59,114 bases of DNA from Dysgonomonas sp. Marseille-P4677 (GTDB lineage: Bacteria > Bacteroidota > Bacteroidia > Bacteroidales > Dysgonomonadaceae), in the NCBI RefSeq assembly GCF_016652235.1, contig NZ_JAEPKU010000011.1:1-59114 (forward strand), written 5' to 3'. The notes below the pieces were generated by a model that ran no database searches, had not been told where the DNA came from, and saw only the letters and a program-made list of their open reading frames with translations. Made by a program: the position numbers and the translations under genes. Of this stretch, positions 9,182 through 18,344 are shown piece after piece; the first letter of the stretch is position 1, and each line of letters opens with the position of its first letter.

Positions 9182-9361
9182 CTATAGCTTTCTAATTATC
9201 TTAGTAATATCTACCAAATAGAAAGCCTCTCTTAGTATTTTCAATATTTCAGAATATGTAGAAGAATATTCTGTTTCTATTTCTATACTCTGAACATCAA
9301 ATGGACGACATTCGCTGATCTTTGTTTCGGGAGCGCTTCCAATATTGTAAATCTTTGCCAT
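9182..9361 (-). CDS. Probable small protein of 59 residues, unknown
   Basis: An intact ATG-to-TAG frame encodes 59 residues starting MAKIYNIGSAPETKISEC and ending TKIIRKL. The composition is balanced, with acidic residues in the middle (SIEIETEYSSTYSEI), an amphipathic helix-like C-terminal half and no transmembrane segment. It lies in a 680-base gap that is otherwise empty. A perfect six-base inverted repeat, AAGGTC-ATA-GACCTT (9388-9402), lies 27 bases upstream and could be an operator. I do not recognise the family. The main doubt is that a frame of this length can arise by chance, although AT-rich DNA rarely leaves 60 codons open. Confidence 0.5.
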   Translation of the reverse strand: MAKIYNIGSAPETKISECRPFDVQSIEIETEYSSTYSEILKILREAFYLVDITKIIRKL

Positions 9362-9725
9362 AAAATTGAATTTCTTTAAAGAATTTGAAGGTCATAGACC
9401 TTTTACTCTATTTTTGAATAAAAGCAAAACATATACATAACTTATTTTGAAACATATATTCATTCGATGAACTGCTCTATTCTTGCATCTAATCAAATAT
9501 AACTATAATAACATATTTTTACAAACTTTTGAATCGAAAATTCACAACTTTAACAACTCATTTAAATACCAAACCTGGAATGCCAAACTAAACAACTGTA
9601 TATAAACAGTATAAATAAGAACTACAATAATTACAAGACAATCAAACTATCACTTATTTACATTCTATTATATTTCGATAGAAACAACAGGCCAGGAACT
9701 TCGAAACATTATTCGAAAGCAGGTA
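9362..9725. other. Non-coding gap between glpC and the small ORF
   Basis: No frame is supported here. The stretch is very AT-rich. Small structures are ACTGT-ATATAA-ACAGT near 9597-9613 and TTCGAA-ACATTA-TTCGAA at 9700-9717; the latter, just past the glpC stop, may be a weak terminator. I see no tRNA-like fold and no repeat shared with other parts of the window. Confidence 0.5.
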
Positions 9726-10940
9726 TTACATTAAAGCCTTTGCTAAAATAGAGATAGGATGCTCGCAACGTTTTGTTGTAGACATTTCTATCTGCCACTT
9801 ACAGGTTTCGCAATCGGTTACAACATAGTCATAATCTTCGCTTTCTATCTGTTCAAACAAAGAAGCGCCTATGTCTTGAGAAGTTTTGTAATTCTCCTTT
9901 TTAAAACCATACGTACCCGCTATTCCACAACACTGCGAGTCTAAAACTTTCAATTCTATATTTGGGATTAACTTCAATAGCTCTATCGAATAATATGACC
10001 ATCCTAATTTTTCCATATGACATGGGGTATGATAAGCCACCTTAAGCGTCACATTATTCAATTTAAGTTTTAAATCTTCAGTACTCAATAATCTATAAAT
10101 ATAACGAGTTGCCAACTCTACCTGATCTCTCACATCAGAGGTATCAATATCCAGCAAATGAGGGTACTCATCCCGTATTGTAAATGTGCAAGTGGATGAA
10201 GTAGCGACAACTGGAATATTATTTTCGAGCACCGATTCTCTTATCGATTTCATATTTACCTTTGCCTGACGCTTTGCTTGATCAATAAAACCATTCGATA
10301 TGAGGGCTACTCCACAGCATTTTTCTTTACGTAAAAGCCGGACACCTATCCCAAGTGCATTAAACACCTTTACGAGATCTTTTCCCAACTGCGGATTATT
10401 ATAATTAGCATAACACCCGTGGAAATAACTAACCTGACGTTCATAGGCCTTCTGTTTTGTAGCTTGTTTCTTATACCAATTTTCAAACGTTCCGAACGAA
10501 TATTTTGGGAAAGTTCGATGATGATCTATCTGCAAAGCCAGATCAAGAATAGACTTCATTGGTTTTAAAGCAAGAGCTGTATTCACTATGGGAGCAAAAG
10601 GTGTAGCTAATGACCCTACTATATCTGTATTGGCTAAAATGTAATCTCTAAGCTTTGGCTTCTTTTTACTATACTTTATACGAGCTGATTGTATAATATC
10701 ACCAATCTTCACATTAGAAGGACAAGCAACCTCACATCGCTTACAATTGATACAATACTTAAGGGCTTCATCATAAAAATTCGACTTTTTAAGTCGTAAT
10801 CTTTCCCCATCAGGACCAGCTTGTTTAGGGCCTGGGTAGTCAGGATTGACTGCTGCAACCGGACAATAAACTGTACAGACAGTACATTTTATACACTGTT
10901 CGAAATTATTATCACTTATATTGTGTTTCTGAAGATTCAT
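9726..10940 (-). CDS. glpC: Anaerobic glycerol-3-phosphate dehydrogenase subunit C
   Basis: Iron-sulfur subunit of 404 residues that anchors GlpAB to the membrane and passes electrons to the quinone pool. Two 4Fe-4S ferredoxin motifs lie at the N-terminus (CIKCTVCTVYCP near 17-28 and CINCKRCEVACP near 63-74), followed by two CCG domains whose signatures are EKCCGVALISNG and SQCCGIAGTYGF. Length and order match GlpC. Its ATG overlaps the glpB stop as TAATG, so translation is probably coupled. No glpK, glpF or glpT lies nearby, so glycerol uptake and phosphorylation must be encoded elsewhere. Confidence 0.94.
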   Translation of the reverse strand: MNLQKHNISDNNFEQCIKCTVCTVYCPVAAVNPDYPGPKQAGPDGERLRLKKSNFYDEALKYCINCKRCEVACPSNVKIGDIIQSARIKYSKKKPKLRDYILANTDIVGSLATPFAPIVNTALALKPMKSILDLALQIDHHRTFPKYSFGTFENWYKKQATKQKAYERQVSYFHGCYANYNNPQLGKDLVKVFNALGIGVRLLRKEKCCGVALISNGFIDQAKRQAKVNMKSIRESVLENNIPVVATSSTCTFTIRDEYPHLLDIDTSDVRDQVELATRYIYRLLSTEDLKLKLNNVTLKVAYHTPCHMEKLGWSYYSIELLKLIPNIELKVLDSQCCGIAGTYGFKKENYKTSQDIGASLFEQIESEDYDYVVTDCETCKWQIEMSTTKRCEHPISILAKALM

Positions 10941-12208
10941 TAAATACCTCCTTCTTTCTTTATTATCCTATTTGCAATATATAAAGCACTGAGTATCGAC
11001 ACCCCTGCCCCACTACCCTCTTTTATTGGGTTAAACCCATCGAGAATAGCACCGGAAACATACAAGTTTTCTAAAGGCATCCCTTGTTTCAATGCATTGA
11101 ATGTAGCTGTCGTTTTCACTCCAAACGATTGATAATTTTGAGATTCAAATATATTCCTATCATACCAATCAGGTCTGTCTTTCATATAATTCACATCCAA
11201 ATCAAATATAGGCTCGTATATCTTTTCCCTGGATGCGATAAGCCCCTGACTGAAATAGCTACCTGTAGCCAATACCACATTCTTGGCCATAAAAGGTATA
11301 TCGCCATGATTGTACGAATAAATCTTCTTTACTTTATCCCCTTCTATTTCGCACTTTTTTATCGTATCACCCAACATATACACTCCACCCAAATGAATAA
11401 AATAATCGTGCATATACTGTTGTGCATGTATTCCGATGACAGATGGCGGAAGCGTAGGAACCATATAAATAGGCTTTTCAACCAACCTTTGTAAATCCTC
11501 CAGCACATTAGAATCCTTCAATCCCAAACAAGCCGGAAATATAATAGCATCACTATCTGAGCTGGCTTTTTTGAATATATTTACTAATTCCTTTACATTG
11601 GTATCTTTATCTAATATCCGCGTAATATTTGTAGCTCGTAATTCACTTGGATTACGACGTAAATGATCCAGATCAGGCAAACTAAAAAGAAAGGTCTCAC
11701 TTTTCACTCCTAACTGAGCAAACTCATCCGCCAAAAACCGAGGATAAAAATCTAAAAAACCAGAAATATTAAAAATAGAAACTTTTTTCCAAGGCAAAGA
11801 TGATTCCGAGTCACTTACAGCTAAATTAAGAGTAGATAACCATGTTGGCTTCAGCGTACCTAAAGGGGTTATCCGATAATGGTTTTTATTTGCACTCCCC
11901 TTCATAGAAAGACCAATACCCCCCAAAAAGGATTCTGCTTCGTATGCTAACTCGGTGAAAACCTCTACACCTAATTTAGAATAAGGATGATCGGGATACA
12001 TAGCCATCAAACTTTTGACAGAAGACAAAGGGTTTGTAACGACATCTCCGTTCGGTAATCTATTCATTAAATCGAATGAACCCGAAGAAAAATGCAGGGC
12101 ACTTTGCCCCGAAGATACAATAGCACAGCGCTGTCCTTCCTGTACTAAACGGATACCACAAATCAATCCCGATAACCCTCCACCTATAATAACTGTATCA
12201 AATTTCAT
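10940..12208 (-). CDS. glpB: Anaerobic glycerol-3-phosphate dehydrogenase subunit B
   Basis: FAD/FMN-binding subunit of 422 residues. The N-terminal Rossmann fold shows DTVIIGGGLSGLICGIRL, and the C-terminal part has NLYVSGAILDGFNPIKEGSGAG, the usual flavin-contacting end of GlpB. The protein bridges the catalytic GlpA and the iron-sulfur GlpC. It starts four bases after the glpA stop and overlaps glpC by one base, giving a tight glpABC operon in the same order as in enterobacteria. Confidence 0.93.
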   Translation of the reverse strand: MKFDTVIIGGGLSGLICGIRLVQEGQRCAIVSSGQSALHFSSGSFDLMNRLPNGDVVTNPLSSVKSLMAMYPDHPYSKLGVEVFTELAYEAESFLGGIGLSMKGSANKNHYRITPLGTLKPTWLSTLNLAVSDSESSLPWKKVSIFNISGFLDFYPRFLADEFAQLGVKSETFLFSLPDLDHLRRNPSELRATNITRILDKDTNVKELVNIFKKASSDSDAIIFPACLGLKDSNVLEDLQRLVEKPIYMVPTLPPSVIGIHAQQYMHDYFIHLGGVYMLGDTIKKCEIEGDKVKKIYSYNHGDIPFMAKNVVLATGSYFSQGLIASREKIYEPIFDLDVNYMKDRPDWYDRNIFESQNYQSFGVKTTATFNALKQGMPLENLYVSGAILDGFNPIKEGSGAGVSILSALYIANRIIKKEGGI

Positions 12209-12212
12209 CTTA

Positions 12213-13841
12213 TTATTCTTGTTTATGAGACATTGTCAAACCACATACACTTTCATACACCCAAGCAGTATATTCACTTTCCCGCAACGTATCGCCCCAT
12301 GCAATAGGATAGATACCTTTCCACCTTTCATTCAAAAAAACCGCGAGGTCCTCTTTCGCTCCTTTCGTGCACCTCATATCTACATCGCTCATAAGCCCTG
12401 TAGCACGGCAAGCGCATAATTCGCCCTGACACGTCCCCATTCCTACACGAGTCCGACGCCTTAAGTCGACCAGATTGGTTACATTTAATTCTTCTAATGC
12501 AAACTTAACTTCTCCTACAGAAACTTCTTCGCATTCGCAAACAAGACTATTATCTAGTTCGGTATTATCCGAAAAAGTTTCAGCCATATCTCCATGACGA
12601 TATATTGCCGATTTTCGCTGAACTACAGGCAATGAAACAATTTTCTTGCTTATTTCTTCAATATTCTCACGTGATCCGGGCAGATTTTCATCCGCTGTAG
12701 TGCACTTATTTGATACACCAAGTTTCTGACAGATCAGGTCTGTAGCTTGTTCGGCCATAAGCCTATAAGTCATTAATTTTCCACCTGTAATAGTTATATA
12801 ACCCTCCAAGCCATCTCGTTTTGCATGATCGAGCAATACAATACCACGGCTCACACTACGCCCTGTAGGATCATTATCCGATGCCACAAGCGGCCTTACA
12901 CCGGCATAACCCCTAAGAATACGTGTTTTTGCCAATATGGGAGCAAGCTTCTCTCCTTCACGAATCAGAATATCAACTTCTTCGGGAGTAACAATCATAT
13001 TATCAATCTGATCGTATGGTATATTACTTGAAGTAGTTCCTATCAATGATATTGTATCTCCGGGAACAAGAATATCTGCATCTGCTGGCTTCCTGCATCT
13101 ATTCAACACCATATTATTTACACGATGCCCAAAGATCAATAGAGCGCCCTTAGCTGGTAACATATTGACTTTTATATCTGCAAAACCTGAAATATACTGC
13201 CCCCATATGCCCCCTGCATTAACAATTACCGAAGCATATATTTCTTTTATTTCTTTCGTTTTATGATTAAATACCTTTACCCCTACAACCCTATTTTGTT
13301 CTCTAAACAAACCTATAACTTCATGATAAGTATAAATTACAGCTCCATGATTTCTGGCATCTATCATATTGGATGCTGTTAAACGAAATGGGTCTACAGA
13401 CCCATCAGGAACTTTTACCGCACCTATAACACTCCGATTAGCTGATGGCTCCATAAGTAGAGCCTCGGCAGTATCTATAATCTGAGCATCGATACCCGCT
13501 AAAGTACAAGCTTCAACAAACTTCGATTGATAATTAATATCATCCTCAGGTAGAGTAAGAAACAATCCCTCCGTCTCCTCAACACAATGGCTTGCAATCC
13601 TTTTTAGTATCATATTCTCTTTGATACACTCTTCTGCTGATTCCCTATCAGTTACGGCATAACGAGCCCCACTATGCAATAATCCATGATTACGACCAGT
13701 AGCTCCTGTCGCAATATCAAAACGTTCTAGCAATACCGAATGTAATCCTCTACGGGCACAATCACGGGCTATTCCTGCACCTGTAGCTCCCCCTCCAATA
13801 ATAATAACATCAAATAGTTTTGTAGAATAAGGTAACGTCAT
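12213..13841 (-). CDS. glpA: Anaerobic glycerol-3-phosphate dehydrogenase subunit A
   Basis: Catalytic flavoprotein of 542 residues that oxidises sn-glycerol 3-phosphate to dihydroxyacetone phosphate. The dinucleotide-binding motif DVIIIGGGATGAGIARDC is at the N-terminus, followed by GATGRNHGLLHSGARYAV, the substrate-pocket segment of the GlpA/GlpD family. The C-terminus carries a BFD-like 2Fe-2S domain with cysteines in CECEEVSVGEV and GTCQGELCACRA, which separates GlpA from aerobic GlpD. It is first in the glpABC operon. The intergenic space toward the glutathione peroxidase gene contains an inverted repeat (13891-13938) that could bind a regulator. Confidence 0.95.
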   Translation of the reverse strand: MTLPYSTKLFDVIIIGGGATGAGIARDCARRGLHSVLLERFDIATGATGRNHGLLHSGARYAVTDRESAEECIKENMILKRIASHCVEETEGLFLTLPEDDINYQSKFVEACTLAGIDAQIIDTAEALLMEPSANRSVIGAVKVPDGSVDPFRLTASNMIDARNHGAVIYTYHEVIGLFREQNRVVGVKVFNHKTKEIKEIYASVIVNAGGIWGQYISGFADIKVNMLPAKGALLIFGHRVNNMVLNRCRKPADADILVPGDTISLIGTTSSNIPYDQIDNMIVTPEEVDILIREGEKLAPILAKTRILRGYAGVRPLVASDNDPTGRSVSRGIVLLDHAKRDGLEGYITITGGKLMTYRLMAEQATDLICQKLGVSNKCTTADENLPGSRENIEEISKKIVSLPVVQRKSAIYRHGDMAETFSDNTELDNSLVCECEEVSVGEVKFALEELNVTNLVDLRRRTRVGMGTCQGELCACRATGLMSDVDMRCTKGAKEDLAVFLNERWKGIYPIAWGDTLRESEYTAWVYESVCGLTMSHKQE

Positions 13842-13890
13842 GTCTGTCTAATTTATTTTAATTACATCATTATACAAAAAAAAGCAATAA

Positions 13891-13938
13891 TCGAAATATT
13901 TCAAAATATATTCGTAAGTTTTTTGAAATATTTTTCGA
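13891..13938. promoter_or_regulatory. Inverted repeat between glpA and the glutathione peroxidase gene
   Basis: TCGAAATATTTCAAAA (13891-13906) is mirrored by TTTTGAAATATTTTTCGA (13921-13938) with a two-base insertion in the second arm and a 14-base spacer. Each arm contains a GAAATATT core. It lies about 50 bases from the glpA start and about 110 from the peroxidase start, between divergent genes, so an operator is more likely than a terminator. The regulator is unknown. Confidence 0.5.
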
Positions 13939-14045
13939 TACTTTATGAAACTTATTAGGAAGCAATAAATATTCAAAGACTAAAGATTCTAAACTTTTTA
14001 AAAAAGGAATTGTTATATAGAATGTTGATATTAATTATTCAGAAT

Positions 14046-14591
14046 ATGAAAGAGATTACTCTTACCCTTTTATTTAGTTTAATAACTATATCTATGGTTC
14101 AGGAAGAAAAGTCTTTATATGACTTTAAAGTGATGGATATTAATGAAAAAGAATTTAATTTCTCTTCATTAAAAGGAAAGAAGGTACTTATTGTGAATGT
14201 AGCATCGAAATGTGGACTAACACCTCAATATGCTAAACTACAAGAGCTATACGAAAAGTATAAGGATCAGAATTTTGTAATAGTAGGATTTCCAGCCAAC
14301 AACTTCATGGGACAAGAACCGGGAACAAACGAAGAAATAAAAACGTTCTGTACATTAAATTACAACGTCTCTTTTCCTATGATGAGTAAAATTGATGTGA
14401 AAGGAGAACACAAGGCACCCATTTATAAATGGCTTACCGAAAAATCTAAAAATGGAAAATTTGATGCAGAAGTAGAATGGAATTTTCAAAAATTTTTAAT
14501 TGATGAAAATGGACATCTAGTAGATTTTGTTCCTCCAAGAGAAGATCCTTTCTGCGATAAAATAGTAAAGTGGATTGAAAATAAAAAGTAA
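14046..14591 (+). CDS. Glutathione peroxidase-family (thioredoxin-dependent) peroxidase
   Basis: Thiol peroxidase of 181 residues reducing hydrogen peroxide or organic hydroperoxides. The peroxidatic site is in NVASKCGLTPQY with a standard Cys (TGT codon, no selenocysteine); GFPANNFMGQEPG supplies the Gln and VEWNFQKFLID the Trp-Asn pair of the catalytic tetrad. I choose the ATG at 14046 because the protein then begins MKEITLTLLF, a short hydrophobic leader typical of exported members; twelve extra codons upstream are less likely. It is a monocistronic gene closed by a 20-bp hairpin, divergent from glpABC. Bacterial members usually draw electrons from thioredoxin, not glutathione. Confidence 0.92.
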   Translation: MKEITLTLLFSLITISMVQEEKSLYDFKVMDINEKEFNFSSLKGKKVLIVNVASKCGLTPQYAKLQELYEKYKDQNFVIVGFPANNFMGQEPGTNEEIKTFCTLNYNVSFPMMSKIDVKGEHKAPIYKWLTEKSKNGKFDAEVEWNFQKFLIDENGHLVDFVPPREDPFCDKIVKWIENKK

Positions 14592-14644
14592 CTATTCCTG
14601 GTATACAAAACAAAACTTTACTTATTAGATTGCTAAAAGATTTA

Positions 14645-14704
14645 GAAAAGTAAGATTATGTAAGAGCCTTTCTCAGAACAACTTCTTACATAATCTTACT
14701 TTTC
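14645..14704 (+). terminator. Intrinsic terminator after the peroxidase gene
   Basis: Twenty bases (14645-14664) are perfectly complementary to 14685-14704, with a 20-base loop; the right arm ends in CTTACTTTTC and runs into ATATTA. It lies 53 bases after the peroxidase stop. Confidence 0.8.
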
Positions 14705-14812
14705 ATATTAAAACTGCATAGTTTAAGAGAAATCCTCTTATCGTTCAATACATTAACTCTACTGATCCGCAATTTCTATATAACAGAATTAAACGATGCC
14801 ATAATTAAGTAA

Positions 14813-14836
14813 GGCACCCATCAAACGATGGATGCC
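14813..14836 (-). terminator. Terminator of the T9SS/PIGD operon
   Basis: GGCACCCATC and GATGGATGCC form a ten-base stem with one mismatch and an AAAC loop. On the minus strand the hairpin follows the stop of the small PIGD gene by 23 bases and is followed by TTACTTAATTATGG. The weak T-tract lowers confidence. Confidence 0.55.
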
Positions 14837-14859
14837 CATATATCTTATTTCTTCTATAT

Positions 14860-15246
14860 TTAGAAATTATTTCTTCTTCTGGATGTAGAAACCCCTCTGT
14901 ATATCATATATAAAAATAATATTGACAGGATTATCGGAAGGGAAATATCTCCGATTGGAGCTCCAACGTTACCCGGATTAGACCATTCTCCATCACCCGG
15001 TAAGAAAGGGTCTGTCCATTCTTTACTCCCCGCTCTGGACAATAAGCCTCTGGCAGGAGCAGCTAAAGCAGAAGTTTCTGTTTCGCTAACTATTGACCGT
15101 TTCTCTCTTTTTAAATAAGAACTTGATGGTAATTCCTTTGTTGTTGTTATAACGGGAGCCTCCTCTACCGAATGAATCGATTCTAGAGGAACAGTCAAAC
15201 AAAAGGATAACATCAAAAACACTAGTATTTGTAGTTTTGTTTTCAT
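14860..15246 (-). CDS. Small membrane protein with a PIGD C-terminal sorting-like signal
   Basis: Protein of 128 residues with a signal peptide (about 1-22), a polar middle, and a tripartite C-terminus: the motif A-P-I-G-D (96-100), one transmembrane helix (about 103-118) and the basic tail STSRRRNNF. This layout resembles CTERM-type signals that are cleaved and sorted by a membrane transpeptidase-like enzyme, and the PIGD box recalls Bacteroidota PID-CTERM-like tails; I am inferring this, not matching a model. The segment before the box is rich in Gly, Pro and Trp (PFLPGDGEWSNPGNVG). It starts 38 bases after a large T9SS cargo gene and is probably co-expressed. Function unknown. Confidence 0.7.
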   Translation of the reverse strand: MKTKLQILVFLMLSFCLTVPLESIHSVEEAPVITTTKELPSSSYLKREKRSIVSETETSALAAPARGLLSRAGSKEWTDPFLPGDGEWSNPGNVGAPIGDISLPIILSILFLYMIYRGVSTSRRRNNF

Positions 15247-15284
15247 CTATCTCGTTTTTTCTTGCGTCAGTGGAATACCTATAT

Positions 15285-18131
15285 TTAGTTTTGTAAGTTT
15301 ACAAATTTAGTTGTGTAGTTTCTTTTACCTGCAATTTTTACTACATATGTACCCAAGCTTAATGCCTTAGGATAATCCATTCTTTGATCGACTACCTGCA
15401 CCTTTGTTTTTGCCATAAGGCGGCCTTGCAAATCATATATTGTAAGATCACTATTATTATCACCTTCATTCAATCCTAATATATGTAAAGCTGCATTATT
15501 GTAATAACAAGATATAACAGAGTCTTCATTTTCTATTTTACCTCCAGTTGCATCATAAAAACGGAGAATAAAACGATTATCAATCTCATCATTCTTTTCG
15601 TTAGAAGCTTCAGATGTAAATGTATATTCTGTCTCCGGAGTCAATTCAATAGTTTTATTATCTAAATATCTATCTACTAACCAAACACCTGGAACAGACT
15701 CCAAATTCTCCAATCCATAAAAACGAAGTGTCATTTCGGTAGTAGTAGCGGGAGCCGCATAAAACAATGCAACCTCTTTAGTATTTTGAGGTATCCCATT
15801 ACCTAACAAACTTACTCCATCCTTAGATTTTGTATATACAATAGCTTTGCTTTCTTCTTGTCTGTTTTTTGTTTCTTTGCCACCATATACATCATCATAC
15901 GAGTCAAATTTTTCGCTGATACCTTTTCTTGTATCATATCCATCGTTCGCATGAGCTTTGGCTTCATCTCTAAATACTATAGTAGTACGATCTCCTATTC
16001 GGCTATTAACAGGAGAAGCCTCTACTATAAACCAATCTTTCAAAACAGTATTACTTGCCTTGCTAGTACTCGCACTTTTAGGGAATCGTGTCACTCCAAA
16101 GCGGCGTAAAGCATCAGGCTTCAGACTTATTTTAACTGGCTTGCTAGCCTGTACGCAAAACATCTGCATAGGCGATATAAGATAACCTAAAGGATCAGGA
16201 ATGCCTATTCCTGGATTAGCAGCCCCCCCTTGAGTAGTACCTGTTTCAATAAGTGCAGTAGTAGAACTTCCATCACGACTTACATAATCATATGATGTTC
16301 TATATCTAAATATATTCTCTTGCACATCGTATTTCACCAAAGCCTGATTTATCACCCAATATTTCGCTCTCAAAACTACATCCGGATCAGCATCCATATA
16401 TAAGGAAGAGGCTTTTATTGGAGTAGCTGCTGAAGCTGGAGTCAGCTCCGGCACTTCAAATCCTTCCTGAGCTATAATTTCAGTAGCAGGTACTGAGCCA
16501 TAGTCACTTGAAGTTGGATTTAACGGATCCCCAGATATTGGATTTACAGTAAAACCAAGTAACGGATTTAGGCTTATAGGGAACATAAAAGGATTTCCTA
16601 AAAAATTCAATCCTAGATCCAGATCAACTTCGACATCACCTGTATTGAATTTTTCAGCCTCCATCAATTCATATCTAGATCTGTCCTTACCATCTCTATC
16701 TACAAAAGAAGTATTACCCTCTTTCTCTTTGAGACCGATCAATGGCCATTTATTATAGCCATGTACATATATATTCTCTGTAGTAGAATTTTTATAAGGT
16801 AAATATGTAGCAGGATTAAACCAATTTTCTGAGTTATCATATAAAAAACGGCTAAAATTCTCCATCTGTCCACCGTCGGCAGAAAGATAATCCTGATATA
16901 TTCCACGGTTAAATACATAACCTCCTCTGGCACGCTTAGTATTATGTATTCCTTTCGGTCCATTAGGGGCTACGCCATCAATATCATTTTCAAAATCCCA
17001 TCGTCCATTAATACCTCCAGGCCCAAAACCATGATCAGCATGAGAAACTTCCATACTTATAAAGTATCCTCGCCCGGCCTTCATTCTAAAAAACGGATCA
17101 ACTATAGGTCCTTCGTAAGAAGTAATACTACCGCCATTAGGCTTAGTTAATGTATTATAAAACATATAGTCAGCACCTAATTGTTCGAAAGGAGGCGAAA
17201 ATCCAGTTAAATAATTCCAGCCTGATTCACCAGCTATATTTGCACTACCCTCTGTACGTAAAGTTTTTCCAAAAGTAGCTTCATCAGTGACTTTAGAGTT
17301 AGGATCCGTCAAATCATCTGACTCAAAAGCACCATCATCGACAACTCCCTTTTCATATTTATACAGATTCAAATTCACCTGACTATATCGAGCCAAAGCG
17401 GTAAGATCCGTTGCAGAACCGCCATCTGCGGCCAACTTCATCGATGGGTGAACATCTTTAATTGCAGCAAAGCCACTATTTATCCGAGGTACATTTGCTT
17501 CATAAGAAGCATTCACTGCAAAACGATTTTTGTTATCTGCCTTAATATAATCAACAGCTATAGCCGCAGAAGTATCAACAACAACAAGTCCAACATTCCG
17601 CCAATCATTTTTACCTTTAGATGTAGCATCAGCCTCTACTAGAGTCCAATCTCCTTTCTCAACACTAATTGTAGGGAAGTCTATCCAGTTCATTTTCTTT
17701 TGGTAAAGCCGCCCATTTCCGGAAGGGTCATCATCTAAAACGCCATAAATTCGCTGAAGAGTAGCCCACTTGACATTCGAAGCATCCTCATAGGGCTTGC
17801 CTACAAATGCTATAACACCTTCATTTGCACCAACAGCATCTTTCACAAAAAGCTGCGGCACATCGTTTGCATAATCTTTAGGATCCTTACCATTAACGAA
17901 GTCTCCCGTGAGTTCTGTACGTCCTTTTTGTTTAATAGAAGCTCCAGTAACAAATTTAGCAGACCCATCTATATACAATGTGGTGGATTGTGGTTCTCCT
18001 GCTTGGGTTGCATCTTTGTACTTCACATACATTTTTCCTTTGGAATAAAATATAATATCCTTAGGGGTACTCTGCGCAATAGCAAGCAGAGGAAAGAAGA
18101 GTAATACGACTAATCCTAATCGAAGTTTCAT
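15285..18131 (-). CDS. Large surface protein with a T9SS C-terminal sorting domain
   Basis: Exported protein of 948 residues. I take the ATG at 18131 because it begins a good signal peptide (MKLRLGLVVLLFFPLLAIAQS); a nine-codon upstream extension is polar. The last 80 or so residues form a type A-like T9SS sorting domain: LTIYDLQGRLMAKT, then LSLGTYVVKI and a final TTKFVNLQ strand. The bulk shows no recognised enzyme motif; it is rich in Gly, Asn, Asp and Tyr with beta-strand character, as in adhesins or coat proteins. This is evidence, from cargo alone, that the organism has a type IX secretion system. A small PIGD-tailed membrane protein follows in the same operon. Confidence 0.85.
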   Translation of the reverse strand: MKLRLGLVVLLFFPLLAIAQSTPKDIIFYSKGKMYVKYKDATQAGEPQSTTLYIDGSAKFVTGASIKQKGRTELTGDFVNGKDPKDYANDVPQLFVKDAVGANEGVIAFVGKPYEDASNVKWATLQRIYGVLDDDPSGNGRLYQKKMNWIDFPTISVEKGDWTLVEADATSKGKNDWRNVGLVVVDTSAAIAVDYIKADNKNRFAVNASYEANVPRINSGFAAIKDVHPSMKLAADGGSATDLTALARYSQVNLNLYKYEKGVVDDGAFESDDLTDPNSKVTDEATFGKTLRTEGSANIAGESGWNYLTGFSPPFEQLGADYMFYNTLTKPNGGSITSYEGPIVDPFFRMKAGRGYFISMEVSHADHGFGPGGINGRWDFENDIDGVAPNGPKGIHNTKRARGGYVFNRGIYQDYLSADGGQMENFSRFLYDNSENWFNPATYLPYKNSTTENIYVHGYNKWPLIGLKEKEGNTSFVDRDGKDRSRYELMEAEKFNTGDVEVDLDLGLNFLGNPFMFPISLNPLLGFTVNPISGDPLNPTSSDYGSVPATEIIAQEGFEVPELTPASAATPIKASSLYMDADPDVVLRAKYWVINQALVKYDVQENIFRYRTSYDYVSRDGSSTTALIETGTTQGGAANPGIGIPDPLGYLISPMQMFCVQASKPVKISLKPDALRRFGVTRFPKSASTSKASNTVLKDWFIVEASPVNSRIGDRTTIVFRDEAKAHANDGYDTRKGISEKFDSYDDVYGGKETKNRQEESKAIVYTKSKDGVSLLGNGIPQNTKEVALFYAAPATTTEMTLRFYGLENLESVPGVWLVDRYLDNKTIELTPETEYTFTSEASNEKNDEIDNRFILRFYDATGGKIENEDSVISCYYNNAALHILGLNEGDNNSDLTIYDLQGRLMAKTKVQVVDQRMDYPKALSLGTYVVKIAGKRNYTTKFVNLQN

Positions 18132-18230
18132 TATTGTAGTTTTATTAAAGTCAGTCAAAATTAAGACGTTATCTTAAAAGAACACATATAAAGACAACTT
18201 ATAAAGTTTTATGTAAAATCAAATTAAAGA

Positions 18231-18238
18231 CAAAGATA
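18231..18238 (-). promoter_or_regulatory. -7 element for the T9SS cargo gene
   Basis: TATCTTTG on the minus strand matches TAnnTTTG and lies 99 bases before the start codon at 18131, implying a long leader. Just upstream, ATTCTTTTT and AAAAAGAAT form an AT-only inverted repeat that could end DUF4301 transcription. No TTTG is visible at the -33 position. Confidence 0.5.
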
Positions 18239-18344
18239 ATTCTTTTTACTGAGAAAAAGAATAATCCTAATTATTTTTTCTTACAAACATCAAATGACCA
18301 AAAATAATTCGAGAATGTGTTAAGTTTTTATTCGCCATTAAGCC

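Noticed and set aside
9082-9725. Possible tRNA or structured RNA in the long gap before glpC
   Set aside because: I found no cloverleaf-like arms, no TTCGANNC loop context with a matching stem, and no known riboswitch core.
11084-11494. Open frame of 136 codons opposite glpB
   Set aside because: Lies wholly within glpB on the other strand, Cys/Ile/His-rich, no family resemblance; glpB is certain.
13857-13881. TTGCTT / TATAAT-like promoter before glpA on the minus strand
   Set aside because: It resembles the enterobacterial consensus, which Bacteroidota RNA polymerase does not favour; in AT-rich DNA such matches are common.
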